A stretch of 63,395 nucleotides of DNA, taken from Collinsella sp. (GTDB lineage: Bacteria; Actinomycetota; Coriobacteriia; Coriobacteriales; Coriobacteriaceae). The notes under the pieces were generated by a model. That model was not told the origin of the DNA. It did not search any database and saw only the letters and a program-made list of their open reading frames with translations. Both the position numbers and the translations under genes were made by a program. Below are positions 36,555 to 47,035 of the stretch, piece after piece; the first letter of the stretch is position 1; each line of letters begins with the position of its first letter. The stretch covers positions 1-63,395 of the forward strand of contig JAGZQF010000014.1 in assembly GCA_018382295.1 (NCBI GenBank), given 5' to 3'.

Positions 36555-36776
36555 ATGCGTTTCACAATTAAGACTTCCGGCCTTATGTGCGGCCACTGCG
36601 ACGCCACCGTCGAGACGGCGCTGCTCAACGTTGCCGGCGTGACCGATGCCGACGCCGATCACGAGACCCAGACTGTCCAGGTGGAGTGCGCCGACACCGT
36701 GACCGCCGAGCAGCTCGCCGCCGCCGTCGAGGCCGCGGGCGAGAAGTTCCACGCCCTGTCTGTGACCGCCGCGTAG
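36555..36776 (+). CDS. copZ: Copper chaperone, heavy-metal-associated domain protein
   Basis: 73 residues forming one ferredoxin-like HMA domain. The metal motif is GLMCGHC (MxCxxC). The rest (VETALLNVAGVTDADADHET) fits CopZ, which hands Cu(I) to CopA. GAGAGGAAT lies before the ATG at 36555; an earlier in-frame start is unsupported. It is the second gene of the copper operon. Confidence 0.9.
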   Translation: MRFTIKTSGLMCGHCDATVETALLNVAGVTDADADHETQTVQVECADTVTAEQLAAAVEAAGEKFHALSVTAA

Positions 36777-36820
36777 CGACCTGAACGCACCCCTCCCCCG
36801 ACCAGAAACGAGGACCCGCC

Positions 36821-37093
36821 ATGATGGCAGACCATAAATCGGTGACCCGTATGCTCAAGACGGCACGCGGACAGATCGACGGCATCCTGCGAATGGTCGA
36901 GGAGGACCGTTACTGCGTCGACATCTCCACGCAGCTCATGGCAACACAGGCGCTCCTCGCGCGCATTAACGCCGACGTGCTCAAGGCGCATATCGAGGGC
37001 TGCGTGACTTCGGCAATCGAATCGGGCGACGAAGACCTCAAAGCCGCCAAGCTCGCCGAAATCGAACGCGTCGTCGACAAGCTCTCCAAGTAA
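36821..37093 (+). CDS. csoR: CsoR-family copper-sensing repressor
   Basis: 90 residues, all-helical DUF156 fold. The C-H-C copper site is present: cysteine in DRYCVDIS (about residue 32), histidine and cysteine in KAHIEGC (about 57 and 61). Copper binding releases the protein from its GC-rich dyad, here probably the one at 33990. It is the third gene after copA and copZ. Two ATG codons are adjacent; either could start. Confidence 0.9.
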   Translation: MMADHKSVTRMLKTARGQIDGILRMVEEDRYCVDISTQLMATQALLARINADVLKAHIEGCVTSAIESGDEDLKAAKLAEIERVVDKLSK

Positions 37094-37137
37094 TTGGGGC
37101 ATTGGGGACAGACTTCTTTGCACCGTCTTGGTATTCC

Positions 37138-37184
37138 GGGGACAGGTACGTTTGCACCACATTGGTGCAGATTAACCTGTCCCC
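37138..37184. repeat. GGGGACAGGT inverted repeat, REP-like
   Basis: GGGGACAGGT / ACCTGTCCCC enclose an inner GCACC / GGTGC hairpin. A related half, TTGGGGACAGACTTCTTTGC, lies just upstream at 37103. Similar GGGGAC strings are at 19293, 19318, 40443 and 40471. Confidence 0.6.
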
Positions 37185-37239
37185 CTTGCTCTAAATCGGG
37201 TATAAAGGCGTGCGGCATATCGAATGAAAGGCAATTTGC

Positions 37240-37664
37240 ATGAATGACTTTATGAAGGGCCGCAATGGCGCTGACGAACTCACCATCGTGATGGGCTTCG
37301 CAGGCATTATCATCGCCATGATCGGATCGATAGCCCGCATCCAGTGGCTCAGCTGGATTGCCATCGCCGTAATCGTGATTGGCGTGCTGCGCGGCCTGTC
37401 CAAAAATATCGACGCACGTCACAAGGAGAACGAGGCCTTTGTCGCCGCGACTGCAAACGTACCCGGCTTGGGCAAGTTTGTAGCTAGCTTGGGCGGCGGA
37501 GCTGCAGCGGCCAACGCCTCGCGCGCAGCCGGTACTAGCAAGGAAGACTTTGAACGTATCTCAAGTGCCCCAACTGCGGCCAGATGCTCTCCGTTCCCAA
37601 GGGCAAAGGCAAGATCCGCGTCACCTGCCCCAAGTGCCATGCCAAGATGGAGACGCGCTCATAG
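37240..37664 (+). pseudogene. Membrane protein with C-terminal zinc ribbon, frameshifted
   Basis: The first ~106 codons encode two membrane helices (VMGFAGIIIAMIGSIARI and WLSWIAIAVIVIGVLRGL) and a soluble linker. Near 37557 the reading shifts: the original frame continues with unlikely Ser/Pro/Arg-rich residues, while the -1 frame reads LKCPNCGQMLSVPKGKGKIR then VTCPKCHAKMETRS and stops at 37664, a clean four-cysteine zinc ribbon. The span is 425 nt, one short of a whole number of codons, so one base seems missing (GAACGTATC, perhaps once GAACGTTATC). Either the gene is broken or this is a sequence error. Function unknown. Confidence 0.8.
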
Positions 37665-37687
37665 CCGCCATACCATGGGACAAAATA

Positions 37688-37722
37688 AAGCCGAGGCCTC
37701 GCACTGAGACCTCGGCTTTTTT
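37688..37722 (+). terminator. Terminator after the zinc-ribbon gene
   Basis: AAGCCGAGG / CCTCGGCTT stem followed by TTTTTTG. A second hairpin, GACAAAGGG / CCCTTTGTC, at 37728-37750 lies on the side of the converging amidohydrolase gene. Confidence 0.85.
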
Positions 37723-37770
37723 GATTATGACAAAGGGATTGCCCCTTTGTCGCGTCGTCATATCGCACGC

Positions 37771-39141
37771 TTACGCCACGCCGTCGCGGGCAAGCTCCTC
37801 GGCCAACGCCTCGGCAGGCATGGCCATAATCGTGTCGAGCTCGGCGTCCACCTCGGGAATACGCTTCACCTTGAGTTTGCGCACCAGATCACCACGGCAC
37901 ATCACGTGCATCGGCTCACGCAGTGCGCACAGGTCATCGAGCGGATTCTTGCGCGTCACCAGGATATCGGCGGCCTTGCCGCACTCGATCGTGCCGGTCT
38001 CGCCGCCCAGCCCCAGTAGCTCAGCATTGACCTGCGTGGCCGTGTGCAGCGCGAAGGCGTTGCTCACGCCGACATACTTGGCAAAATAGGCCACCTCACG
38101 CCACATGTCGTACTGCGTCACGAACGGGCAGCTCGAGTCCGTGCCAAGGCCCACCTTAACGCCAGCTTCCAGTGCGGCACGGGCGCTCTCGATGATGCCC
38201 GAGCACACGATGTCGCCGTTCTTCTTTTGCGTATCGGTCGAATGGGTCTTTTCCGGGTCGAGCAATACAAACGGCAGCGCCGGGCTGATAGTGCAGGTCA
38301 CACTCGGCGCACGCCCCTCGAGCTGTGTGCCCGCGGCGCCACGATACAGCTCCAAGATTTCGGGTGTCAACGGAGCGCCGTGCTCGATTGTGTCGACGCC
38401 GGCCTCAAGCGCGGCCTTCACGCCCTCGGTACTCTCGACATGGGCCATAACCGGAAGGCCCATATCGTGCGCCGCCTTGCATGCCGCCGCGGCAACCTCC
38501 ACCGGCATACGCAGCACGCCCGGCTCGCCCACCTCGGTCGCATCGAACACGCCGCCCGTCACGAACAGCTTAATGACGTCGGCACCGCGCGCATACAGGT
38601 CGCGCACCTGTTCGGCTGCCTCGGCGGGACTGTTGGCCACCTGGGCGAACAGGCCCGCACCATGGCCGCCCGGCACCGTGACGCCCGTTCCCGGCGCCAC
38701 CAGGCGAGGACCTTGATACTTGCCGGCATCGATAGCATCGCGCACGGCCAGATCGGCAAACAGCGGGTCGCCCGCGCCGCGCACCGTGGTCACGCCGCTT
38801 GCCAGCTGCTGCTGAGCGCTGCCCTTGAGGATATGGCGCACGATGGCGCGCCCCACGGGATTATCGAGCTTCTTCATCAGCGCGCCCGCATCGCCCGCCG
38901 AAACCGGTTTGCCCGAACCGCACAGATGCACATGCATATTGATGAGGCCCGGCATGAGATACGCCCCTGCCAGGTCGATGACCTCGGCGCCCGCCGGCGC
39001 CTGCGCCACGGCGCTCGGACCAATCCAGGTGATGATGCCACGCTCGACGGCCACGGCCATATCGGGCTGCGGCTCCATATGCTCCGAACCATCCAGAATG
39101 GTCGCATTGATAAACAACGTAGAACGATCGGCAGACGCCAT
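37771..39141 (-). CDS. Metal-dependent amidohydrolase (prolidase/Sgx9260-like)
   Basis: 456 residues of the amidohydrolase superfamily. Metal ligands: HVH in NMHVHLCGSG (about residues 60-62), the carbamylated lysine in VIKLFVTGG, HVES, EHGAPL and the late aspartate in GLGTDSSCP. The pattern resembles prolidase- and imidazolonepropionase-like members that cut cyclic amides or N-acyl dipeptides. GGGGGAGG lies before the ATG (MASADRST); an earlier start at 39174 lacks a site. Monocistronic and cytoplasmic. The exact substrate is unknown. Confidence 0.85.
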   Translation of the reverse strand: MASADRSTLFINATILDGSEHMEPQPDMAVAVERGIITWIGPSAVAQAPAGAEVIDLAGAYLMPGLINMHVHLCGSGKPVSAGDAGALMKKLDNPVGRAIVRHILKGSAQQQLASGVTTVRGAGDPLFADLAVRDAIDAGKYQGPRLVAPGTGVTVPGGHGAGLFAQVANSPAEAAEQVRDLYARGADVIKLFVTGGVFDATEVGEPGVLRMPVEVAAAACKAAHDMGLPVMAHVESTEGVKAALEAGVDTIEHGAPLTPEILELYRGAAGTQLEGRAPSVTCTISPALPFVLLDPEKTHSTDTQKKNGDIVCSGIIESARAALEAGVKVGLGTDSSCPFVTQYDMWREVAYFAKYVGVSNAFALHTATQVNAELLGLGGETGTIECGKAADILVTRKNPLDDLCALREPMHVMCRGDLVRKLKVKRIPEVDAELDTIMAMPAEALAEELARDGVA

Positions 39142-39292
39142 ATCGAGCTCCTCCCCCTCAGAAAACTTGAACATCTGTCCATTATTATCCAGCGCGGCAG
39201 GATTGCTGCGGACATATCGGTTAACGGAGGGAAGAGGGGATGTGGGGGGGACGGAATACGTTGCAGCCCCACCCCAGCAACATCAGGGGAAT

Positions 39293-39349
39293 GTCTCGAT
39301 CTGTAACAGTTACGGGCCCAAACAGCCGCCAAACGTTACAGATTGAGAC
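39293..39349. repeat. 57-bp palindrome family A, single copy
   Basis: Opens GTCTCGATCTGTAACAGTTA and closes GTTACAGATTGAGAC; 57 bp like the others. It sits upstream of the amidohydrolase and 37 nt downstream of the next minus-strand gene. Confidence 0.88.
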
Positions 39350-39385
39350 AAAGTCAGGGCAGCAGGGCGACACCAGCCACATCCC

Positions 39386-40093
39386 CTACTCCCACTCCTG
39401 CTCGTAGATGTTGAGCGACTTTACGTAGCGCCCCTGGGCGCCCATGATGTCGCGGACCAGGCGCAAGAAGAAACTGATGCACGAGGTGTCAAAGCCATCC
39501 TGCAGGTCCTCCGGATGCACCGCACCCGGCCCATCGACTGCCGTGTCACTCAGGCGCGCGATGTCGTACAGATAGAGCTGTCCCGCCGTCAGCCAGACAT
39601 CGTCGACGCAGGCGAGGCGCACCGCAATCGCTCCGTCGCTCCAATGCTCCTTTTGCACGATATGCGGGTCGTAGACATCAAAGCGACGGTCGGCGCGCGT
39701 GTCCTTCAGCGCGACCATACCAGTCGCAGGATCCTTGTCCAAAATGCCAAAGCGCGAGAAATACTGCGTGTCGCGTACCTGCTCGAGCCGCTTGAGCGCG
39801 GCAGGCGAAAGCGATGTCGGCGGCTCTTCAACATACAGCTCGAGCAGCGTCTTGCCATGGCGATAGGGGCGCTCGAAGAGCAGCCAATCGGTAAATGCCA
39901 TGTTGTAGGCCATGATTTCGTTTTGCGAAGGCTCGGTGCAATAGCTGAGCCACGGGTCGACAATGATCTCGAACTGTTCGCGCGCCGGCTCCAAAAACTG
40001 GAACTTCCGCAGCATCCAAAAATGGGCCATGTCGGCAATATCGTTGCCGACGGCTTCGGCTAGCTGCGCTCGGTCTAAAACGTGGTCAGTCAC
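39386..40093 (-). CDS. Conserved-looking protein of unknown function
   Basis: 235 residues, acidic, no signal peptide or membrane helix. It begins (M)TDHVLDRAQLAEAVGNDIAD from a GTG that sits 5 nt after GAGGAGG. Aromatic and charged motifs stand out (NMAFTDWLLFERPYRHGKTL, YDPHIVQKEHW, DGFDTSCISFFLRLVRD). Codon use matches its neighbours, so it is a real gene. I do not recognise the family. It is alone, between two palindrome-bearing gaps. Confidence 0.75.
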   Translation of the reverse strand: MTDHVLDRAQLAEAVGNDIADMAHFWMLRKFQFLEPAREQFEIIVDPWLSYCTEPSQNEIMAYNMAFTDWLLFERPYRHGKTLLELYVEEPPTSLSPAALKRLEQVRDTQYFSRFGILDKDPATGMVALKDTRADRRFDVYDPHIVQKEHWSDGAIAVRLACVDDVWLTAGQLYLYDIARLSDTAVDGPGAVHPEDLQDGFDTSCISFFLRLVRDIMGAQGRYVKSLNIYEQEWE

Positions 40094-40396
40094 GGCATCC
40101 TCCTCAAACTGATGAACCTCAATTTGAGCTTACGAGGAGGGTGGGCAGCCACTGTCAGCACGGACAAAATAGGCCTCCGGCTGCAAACCAACTGCCGACC
40201 AAACACTTGACGGGATGCTTGACCGAAAATGCGCACCGCAAAGAAACGGCAGGTAGATATAGACAGCTGACCCGCCATTTTGAGCCAGATGCCCGCTGCC
40301 ACCACAGAAACAGCAGAGCACCACAGTCGCAAACGTCGACGAATGAATACTTGTACGTCGACAAATGACAAAGTCGCCCGCAAACCCGCAAGGAGT
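40094..40396. other. Intergenic, no gene seen
   Basis: Short frames here lack ribosome binding sites. There is a near direct repeat of CGTCGACRAATGA at about 40337 and 40358. The region should hold the promoter of the unknown gene at 39386-40093. Confidence 0.5.
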
Positions 40397-40454
40397 GTCC
40401 CCGAATGCCGGCACATAAGGAACGCCCCCAGCTGCCGGCACTTGGGGACGTTCC
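40397..40454. repeat. Nested REP-like palindrome
   Basis: Outer arms GTCCCCGAATGCCGGCA / TGCCGGCACTTGGGGAC (two mismatches) overlap an alternative stem, GGAACGCCCC / GGGGACGTTCC (40419-40454). The two hairpins exclude each other. TTGGGGAC recurs at 40471. Confidence 0.6.
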
Positions 40455-40508
40455 TTTTGGGCCGGCCGTTGGGGACAGCCCTTGACGATTCAGCTGTGGA
40501 CAGCCGCC

Positions 40509-41990
<1,482 letters not shown>

Positions 41991-41995
41991 GGCAC

Positions 41996-44900
41996 TTACG
42001 CCTCCTTCTTGGTCGAAGCAACAGAGCCGACAGCGCCGCCCGCGGCATCGAAGCGAGCGACATCCGCGGCACTCGCGCGACCGGTCACAATGTCAAACGC
42101 CAGCTCCTCTGCCTGCGCATGCGTCTTGCCGGCAGCCTCGGCGGCGGCGACAATCGCCAGCACGCGCTCGTACTCGGTTGGAATGACCTTCACAAAGTGC
42201 TTGCTCATCGTCTCAAAGCTGTAGAGCAGCTTAATGCCGCGCGGGCTCTGTGTCGCGTCCACGTGCTCCTGGATGAGCTCGCGAATCTGCGTCAGTTCGT
42301 CGGCCGTCGGGGCCTTGAGCTCCACGCTCTCGTGGTTCACACGGGCATCGAGCGTACCGTACTGGTCAAAGACATAGGCCACGCCACCCGTCATGCCGGC
42401 GGCGAAGTTCTGCCCGACCTCGCCCAGGATGAGCGCCAGACCGCCCGTCATGTACTCGCAGCCATGGTTGCCGCAGCCCTCGACCACCACGGTGGCGCCG
42501 GAGTTGCGCACGCCAAAGCGCTGGCCTGCCAGGCCGTTAATGAAGCCGCGGCCGCTCGTGGCGCCAAAGAACGCAACGTTGCCCACGATGATGTTCTCGT
42601 CGAACTTGTAGGTCGCATGCGGGTTAGGGCGCACCGACGCCTCGCCGCCCGAAAGGCCCTTGCCAAAGTAGTCGTTGGCGTCACCGCACACGTTGAGCGT
42701 AATGCCGCGCGGCAGGAAGGCGCCAAAGCTCTGACCGGCCGAACCATCGCAATCGATGGTGATGGAGCCGGCGGGCAGGCCCTCGGGATGCGCCTTGGTC
42801 ACCGCGTTACCCAGGATGGTGCCCACGCAACGGTTGACGTTGGCGATATCGGCGCGGAAGCGAATCGGACGCAGGTGCGCACGGGCATCGGCCGTATAGG
42901 GCACAAACAACGTGGAGTCGAGCGTCTTGTCGAGCTCGCTGTCCGCGGCCATCTGCGGCAGGAAGTGACGGCCGTCGGCACCCGGGATATGGGCACCAAA
43001 CTCACAGGTCGCACTCGCCAGCACGGGCGACAGATCGAGCAGGTTGGCCTTGCGGTTGCCCGGGACCTCGATCTGGCGCAAGCACTCGGGATGGCCGACC
43101 ATCTCATCGATGGTGCGGAAGCCCAGGCTCGCCATGACCTCGCGCAGCTGCTCGGCAACAAAGAGCATAAAGTGCTCGACGTGCTCTGGCTTGCCGCGGA
43201 AGCCGCGACGCAGGCGGCAGTTTTGCGTAGCGATGCCGGCCGGGCAGGTATCCTGCTGGCAGTCGCGCTGCATGAGGCAGCCCATGGAGATGAGCGGCAT
43301 GGTCGCAAAGCCAAACTCCTCGGCACCCAGCAGGCAGGCGACGGCGACGTCGGTGCCGTCCATGAGCTTGCCATCGGCCTCGAGCACCACGCGTGAGCGC
43401 AAACCGTTTTGCAGCAGCGTCTGCTGGGCCTCGGCAAGGCCAAGCTCCAGCGGCAGACCCGCGTGCCAGATAGAGTCGCGCGCAGCGGCACCCGAGCCGC
43501 CATTGTGGCCGCTGATCAAAATCTTGTCGGCAGCGCCCTTGGCCACGCCGGTGGCGATGGTGCCGACGCCGGCCTCGCTGACCAGCTTGACCGACACGCG
43601 CGCGCCGGGGTTGGCGTTCTTAAGATCGAAGATAAGCTCCGCCAGGTCCTCGATGGAGTAGATGTCGTGGTGCGGCGGAGGCGAAATCAGGCCGATGCCG
43701 GGCGTGGACTGACGGACCTCGGCAATCCAGGGGTAGACCTTCTTGCCGGGCAGGTGACCGCCCTCACCGGGCTTGGCGCCCTGGGCCATCTTGATCTGAA
43801 TCTCGAAGGCGCTGCACAGGTAGCGGCTCGTCACGCCAAAGCGCGCGCTTGCCACCTGCTTGATGGCGGAATTCTTGGAGTCACCGTTGGCCAGCGGCGT
43901 TTCGCGACGCGGATCCTCGCCGCCCTCGCCCGAGTTGGAACGACCGTGCAGGCGGTTCATGGCGATGGCCATGCACTCGTGTGCCTCTTTGCTGATGGAG
44001 CCGTACGACATGGCGCCGGTGTTAAAGCGACGGACGATGTTGAGCGCGGGCTCCACCTCGTCGAGCGAAACCGGCGTGCGACCGTTGGCATTAAAGTCCA
44101 GCAGGTCACGCAGGCGCACGGCACGGCCGGTGCGGTGCAGGCGGGCGCTGTACTCCTTAAAGGTGTCGTAGCTGTCCTCGCGGCAGGCGGTCTGCAGCAG
44201 GTAGACGGTCTGCGGGTCGATAAGGTGATCCTCGCCGCCGAGCGGGCGCCACTTGGTCAGACCCAGCGTGGGCAGCTGATCGGGAGCCGGGCTCTTGAGG
44301 ATAGCGAGCGCGGCGTCGTAGTGCTCATTCTGCTCGCGCTCGACGTCCTCGACACCCATACCGCCCACACGGCTCACCGTGCCGGCGAAGTACGCGTTGA
44401 CGAACTCCGGCGTAAAGCCCACGGCCTCGAAGATCTGCGCCGAATGGTAGCTCTGCACCGTGGAGATGCCCATCTTGGACATGATGGAAACGATGCCGGC
44501 GGTCGCAGCCTTGTTGTAGTTGGCGATGCCCTGCTCGGCTGTCACGTCCAGATCGCCGTGCGCCGCCAAGTCGCGAATGCACGCATGCGCGTTGTACGGA
44601 TAGATGCCGCTCGCGGAGTAGCCCACCAGCGCCGCAAAGTCGTGCGGAGACACGGCGTCGCCACACTCCACCACGATGTCGGCAAAGGTACGCACGCCGG
44701 CGCGGATCAGGTGGTTGTGCACACAGCCCACGGCGAGCAGCGACGGCACGGGCACCTCACCCGCAGCGGCGCGATCGCTCAACACCACGATGTTCACGCC
44801 GTCGCGGACCGCAGCCTCAACATCCTCTGCAAGCTGCTTGAGCGCAGCCTGCAGCGCGCCCTCGCCGGCGTCGCGGCGGTACACGGCACGGAAACGGCGG

Positions 44901-46672
44901 GTCTTAAAGCCCACGCGGTCGATGGCGCAGATACGCTCGAACTCCTCCTCGCTCAGCAGCGGACGCTCCAAGCGCACCAGCTGGCAGGCCGTGCGGGAAT
45001 CCTCGAGCAGGTTGCCGTGGTTGCCCAGGTAGAGCGTGGTCGAGGTGACCATATGCTCGCGTAGGGCGTCGATCGGCGGGTTCGTGACCTGGGCGAACAG
45101 CTGATAGAAGTAGTCGAAGAACGAACGCGTCTTCTTGGACAGACAGGCCAGCGACGCATCGATGCCCATCGAGGCGAGCGGGGCCTTGCCCTGCTGGGCC
45201 ATGGGACGCACGACCTCGTCGACGTCATCCCAGTGGTAGCCGAGCTTTGCCATACGCACGGCGGCGGGCACCTCAGCGTCCTCGGCGGGCGTTGCCGCAA
45301 CGGGCTCATCGAGCGCGTCAACGGTCAGCGTCTCCTCGGCAATCCAATCACGGTAGGGCTTTTCCTTGGCATAGCGGGCGCGCAGCTCGTCGTTGTAGAT
45401 CACGCGGCCGCGGGCAAAATCGACCTCGAGCATCTGGCCCGGCCCCAGACAGCCGCTCGTCAGGATGTTCTCGGGGCTCACCTCGATGGTGCCCACCTCG
45501 CTTGCCAGCATAAAGCGACCGTCGCGCGTCACATAGTAGCGGGCGGGACGCAGGCCGTTACGGTCGAGGGCGGCACCCAGCGTGCGACCGTCGGTAAAGG
45601 CGATGGCCGCCGGGCCATCCCACGGCTCCATGAGCATGGACTGGTAGGCGTCGTAGGCGCGGCGCTCCTCACTCAGGCTGTCGTTGTGGTCCCACGGCTC
45701 GGGCAGCAGCATGGATGCGGCACGCGTGAGCGGACGACCGTTCATGACCAAAAACTCAAGCACATTGTCCAGAATCGCGGAGTCGGAGCCCTCGCGGTTG
45801 ATGATGGGCATCACGCGCTCAAGATCGTGCTGCAGCACGGGGCTGTACAGGTTGGGTTCGCGGGCGCGAATCCAGTTGACGTTGCCCTTGAGAGTGTTGA
45901 TCTCGCCGTTGTGGATGATAAAGCGGTTGGGATGTGCGCGCTCCCAGCTGGGCGTGGTGTTGGTGGAGTAGCGCGAGTGGACGAGCGCCACGGCCGTTTT
46001 GACGGCGGCGTCGTTGAGGTCGATGAAGAAACGGCGCATCTGCGTGGCCACAAGCATGCCCTTGTACACGATGGTACGCGAGCTCATGGAGCACACATAG
46101 AAGATCTTGTCGCGCAGGGCGAACTCAGCGTCGGCCTTCTTTTCGATGGTGCGGCGGCACACGTACAGGCGGCGCTCGAATGCGTCGCCGGCCGGCGTGT
46201 CGTCGGGGCGGCCCAGAAAGGCCTGCAGGATGGTAGGCATGCAGGCGCGGGCCGTCTCGCCCAGGTCGTGCGGGTCGACGGGCACCTCGCGCCAAAAGAG
46301 CAGCGGCACGCCGGCCTCGGCGCAGCCCTCCTCAAACACGCGACGGGCATCCTCTACGCCCTTGTCGTCCTGCGGGAAGAACAGCATGGCCACGCCATAG
46401 TCGCCCTCTGCCGGCAGAATCTGGCCGCACTTTTGAGCCTCTTTGCGGAAAAAGTGATGCGGGACCTGAAACAGGATGCCGGCGCCGTCGCCGGTATTCT
46501 TCTCGAGTCCCGTACCGCCGCGGTGCTCCAAGTTGACCAGAATGGACAGCGCATCGTCCAGAATCTGGTGATGGCGCTCGCCGTTGATATCGGCAAGCGC
46601 GCCGATGCCACATGCATCGTGGTCGAATTCGGGGCGATAAAGGCCCTGCTGCCGAGCGGAATCTGCCTGCAT
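41996..46672 (-). CDS. gltB: Glutamate synthase, large subunit
   Basis: 1558 residues. The N-terminal class-II amidotransferase has its nucleophile Cys near residue 21 (HDACGIGALADI), so a ~20-residue propeptide must be removed. The central and FMN barrel domains follow (IKMAQGAKPGEGGHLPGKKV, LISGHNGGSGA), with 3Fe-4S ligands in GCLMQRDCQQDTCP and a C-terminal beta-helix (GNVAFFGATSGRGFINGLAG). It produces ammonia from glutamine, tunnelled to 2-oxoglutarate. GGGGAGG lies 6 nt before the ATG. It leads the gltBD operon. Confidence 0.96.
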   Translation of the reverse strand: MQADSARQQGLYRPEFDHDACGIGALADINGERHHQILDDALSILVNLEHRGGTGLEKNTGDGAGILFQVPHHFFRKEAQKCGQILPAEGDYGVAMLFFPQDDKGVEDARRVFEEGCAEAGVPLLFWREVPVDPHDLGETARACMPTILQAFLGRPDDTPAGDAFERRLYVCRRTIEKKADAEFALRDKIFYVCSMSSRTIVYKGMLVATQMRRFFIDLNDAAVKTAVALVHSRYSTNTTPSWERAHPNRFIIHNGEINTLKGNVNWIRAREPNLYSPVLQHDLERVMPIINREGSDSAILDNVLEFLVMNGRPLTRAASMLLPEPWDHNDSLSEERRAYDAYQSMLMEPWDGPAAIAFTDGRTLGAALDRNGLRPARYYVTRDGRFMLASEVGTIEVSPENILTSGCLGPGQMLEVDFARGRVIYNDELRARYAKEKPYRDWIAEETLTVDALDEPVAATPAEDAEVPAAVRMAKLGYHWDDVDEVVRPMAQQGKAPLASMGIDASLACLSKKTRSFFDYFYQLFAQVTNPPIDALREHMVTSTTLYLGNHGNLLEDSRTACQLVRLERPLLSEEEFERICAIDRVGFKTRRFRAVYRRDAGEGALQAALKQLAEDVEAAVRDGVNIVVLSDRAAAGEVPVPSLLAVGCVHNHLIRAGVRTFADIVVECGDAVSPHDFAALVGYSASGIYPYNAHACIRDLAAHGDLDVTAEQGIANYNKAATAGIVSIMSKMGISTVQSYHSAQIFEAVGFTPEFVNAYFAGTVSRVGGMGVEDVEREQNEHYDAALAILKSPAPDQLPTLGLTKWRPLGGEDHLIDPQTVYLLQTACREDSYDTFKEYSARLHRTGRAVRLRDLLDFNANGRTPVSLDEVEPALNIVRRFNTGAMSYGSISKEAHECMAIAMNRLHGRSNSGEGGEDPRRETPLANGDSKNSAIKQVASARFGVTSRYLCSAFEIQIKMAQGAKPGEGGHLPGKKVYPWIAEVRQSTPGIGLISPPPHHDIYSIEDLAELIFDLKNANPGARVSVKLVSEAGVGTIATGVAKGAADKILISGHNGGSGAAARDSIWHAGLPLELGLAEAQQTLLQNGLRSRVVLEADGKLMDGTDVAVACLLGAEEFGFATMPLISMGCLMQRDCQQDTCPAGIATQNCRLRRGFRGKPEHVEHFMLFVAEQLREVMASLGFRTIDEMVGHPECLRQIEVPGNRKANLLDLSPVLASATCEFGAHIPGADGRHFLPQMAADSELDKTLDSTLFVPYTADARAHLRPIRFRADIANVNRCVGTILGNAVTKAHPEGLPAGSITIDCDGSAGQSFGAFLPRGITLNVCGDANDYFGKGLSGGEASVRPNPHATYKFDENIIVGNVAFFGATSGRGFINGLAGQRFGVRNSGATVVVEGCGNHGCEYMTGGLALILGEVGQNFAAGMTGGVAYVFDQYGTLDARVNHESVELKAPTADELTQIRELIQEHVDATQSPRGIKLLYSFETMSKHFVKVIPTEYERVLAIVAAAEAAGKTHAQAEELAFDIVTGRASAADVARFDAAGGAVGSVASTKKEA

Positions 46673-46856
46673 CGCGATCCTCCCCTAGATATTTAGACAG
46701 TCAGTTGAATAGGCATACTAGGAGCATCACCGGCCCGTTGTGTTTCCCGCCCGTTTCGAAACAATCGCGTAACGCACGCCCTACGAGTGGACACCGCCGA
46801 CCTCAAGGGCGACAACATAGGCCCCAAGTTCGGCCTGTAAGCTCACCGCTTCAAAC
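46673..46856. other. gltB upstream region with a possible coding remnant
   Basis: The gltB promoter must lie here on the minus strand, without clear hexamers. On the plus strand, 46786-46840 reads as a coding-like tail (VDTADLKGDNIGPKFGL, then stop) with GC-rich third positions and no start. It may be the end of a decayed gene. Confidence 0.35.
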
Positions 46857-46913
46857 ATCTCAATCCGTAACAGTAAGACCCAATTTCCATCCCTAGTTGT
46901 TACAGATCAAGAC
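46857..46913. repeat. 57-bp palindrome family A, single copy
   Basis: Opens ATCTCAATCCGTAACAGTAA and closes GTTACAGATCAAGAC; exactly 57 bp. It lies between the divergent gltB and Nramp genes, so it is not acting as a 3' terminator there. Confidence 0.85.
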
Positions 46914-46970
46914 ATTTCAGCAATCCCCTTTCACCATCCTATTCAAATACAACAATTTTGTTAGTCTTGG

Positions 46971-46999
46971 TTAACTTTTGAGCCTAAAACGGGTATCCT
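46971..46999 (+). promoter_or_regulatory. Promoter of the Nramp gene
   Basis: -35 TTAACT (46971-46976) and -10 TATCCT (46994-46999) with 17-bp spacing. TTAGTCTTGGTTAAC overlaps the -35 and weakly resembles a DtxR/MntR-type dyad. Confidence 0.5.
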
Positions 47000-47035
47000 T
47001 TGCGGCGTCAAACAAACGGCACGCAGGAGCTCACC

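Noticed and set aside
40094..40508. Minus-strand frames of about 100 codons upstream of the unknown gene
   Set aside because: They lack ribosome binding sites and overlap palindromes.
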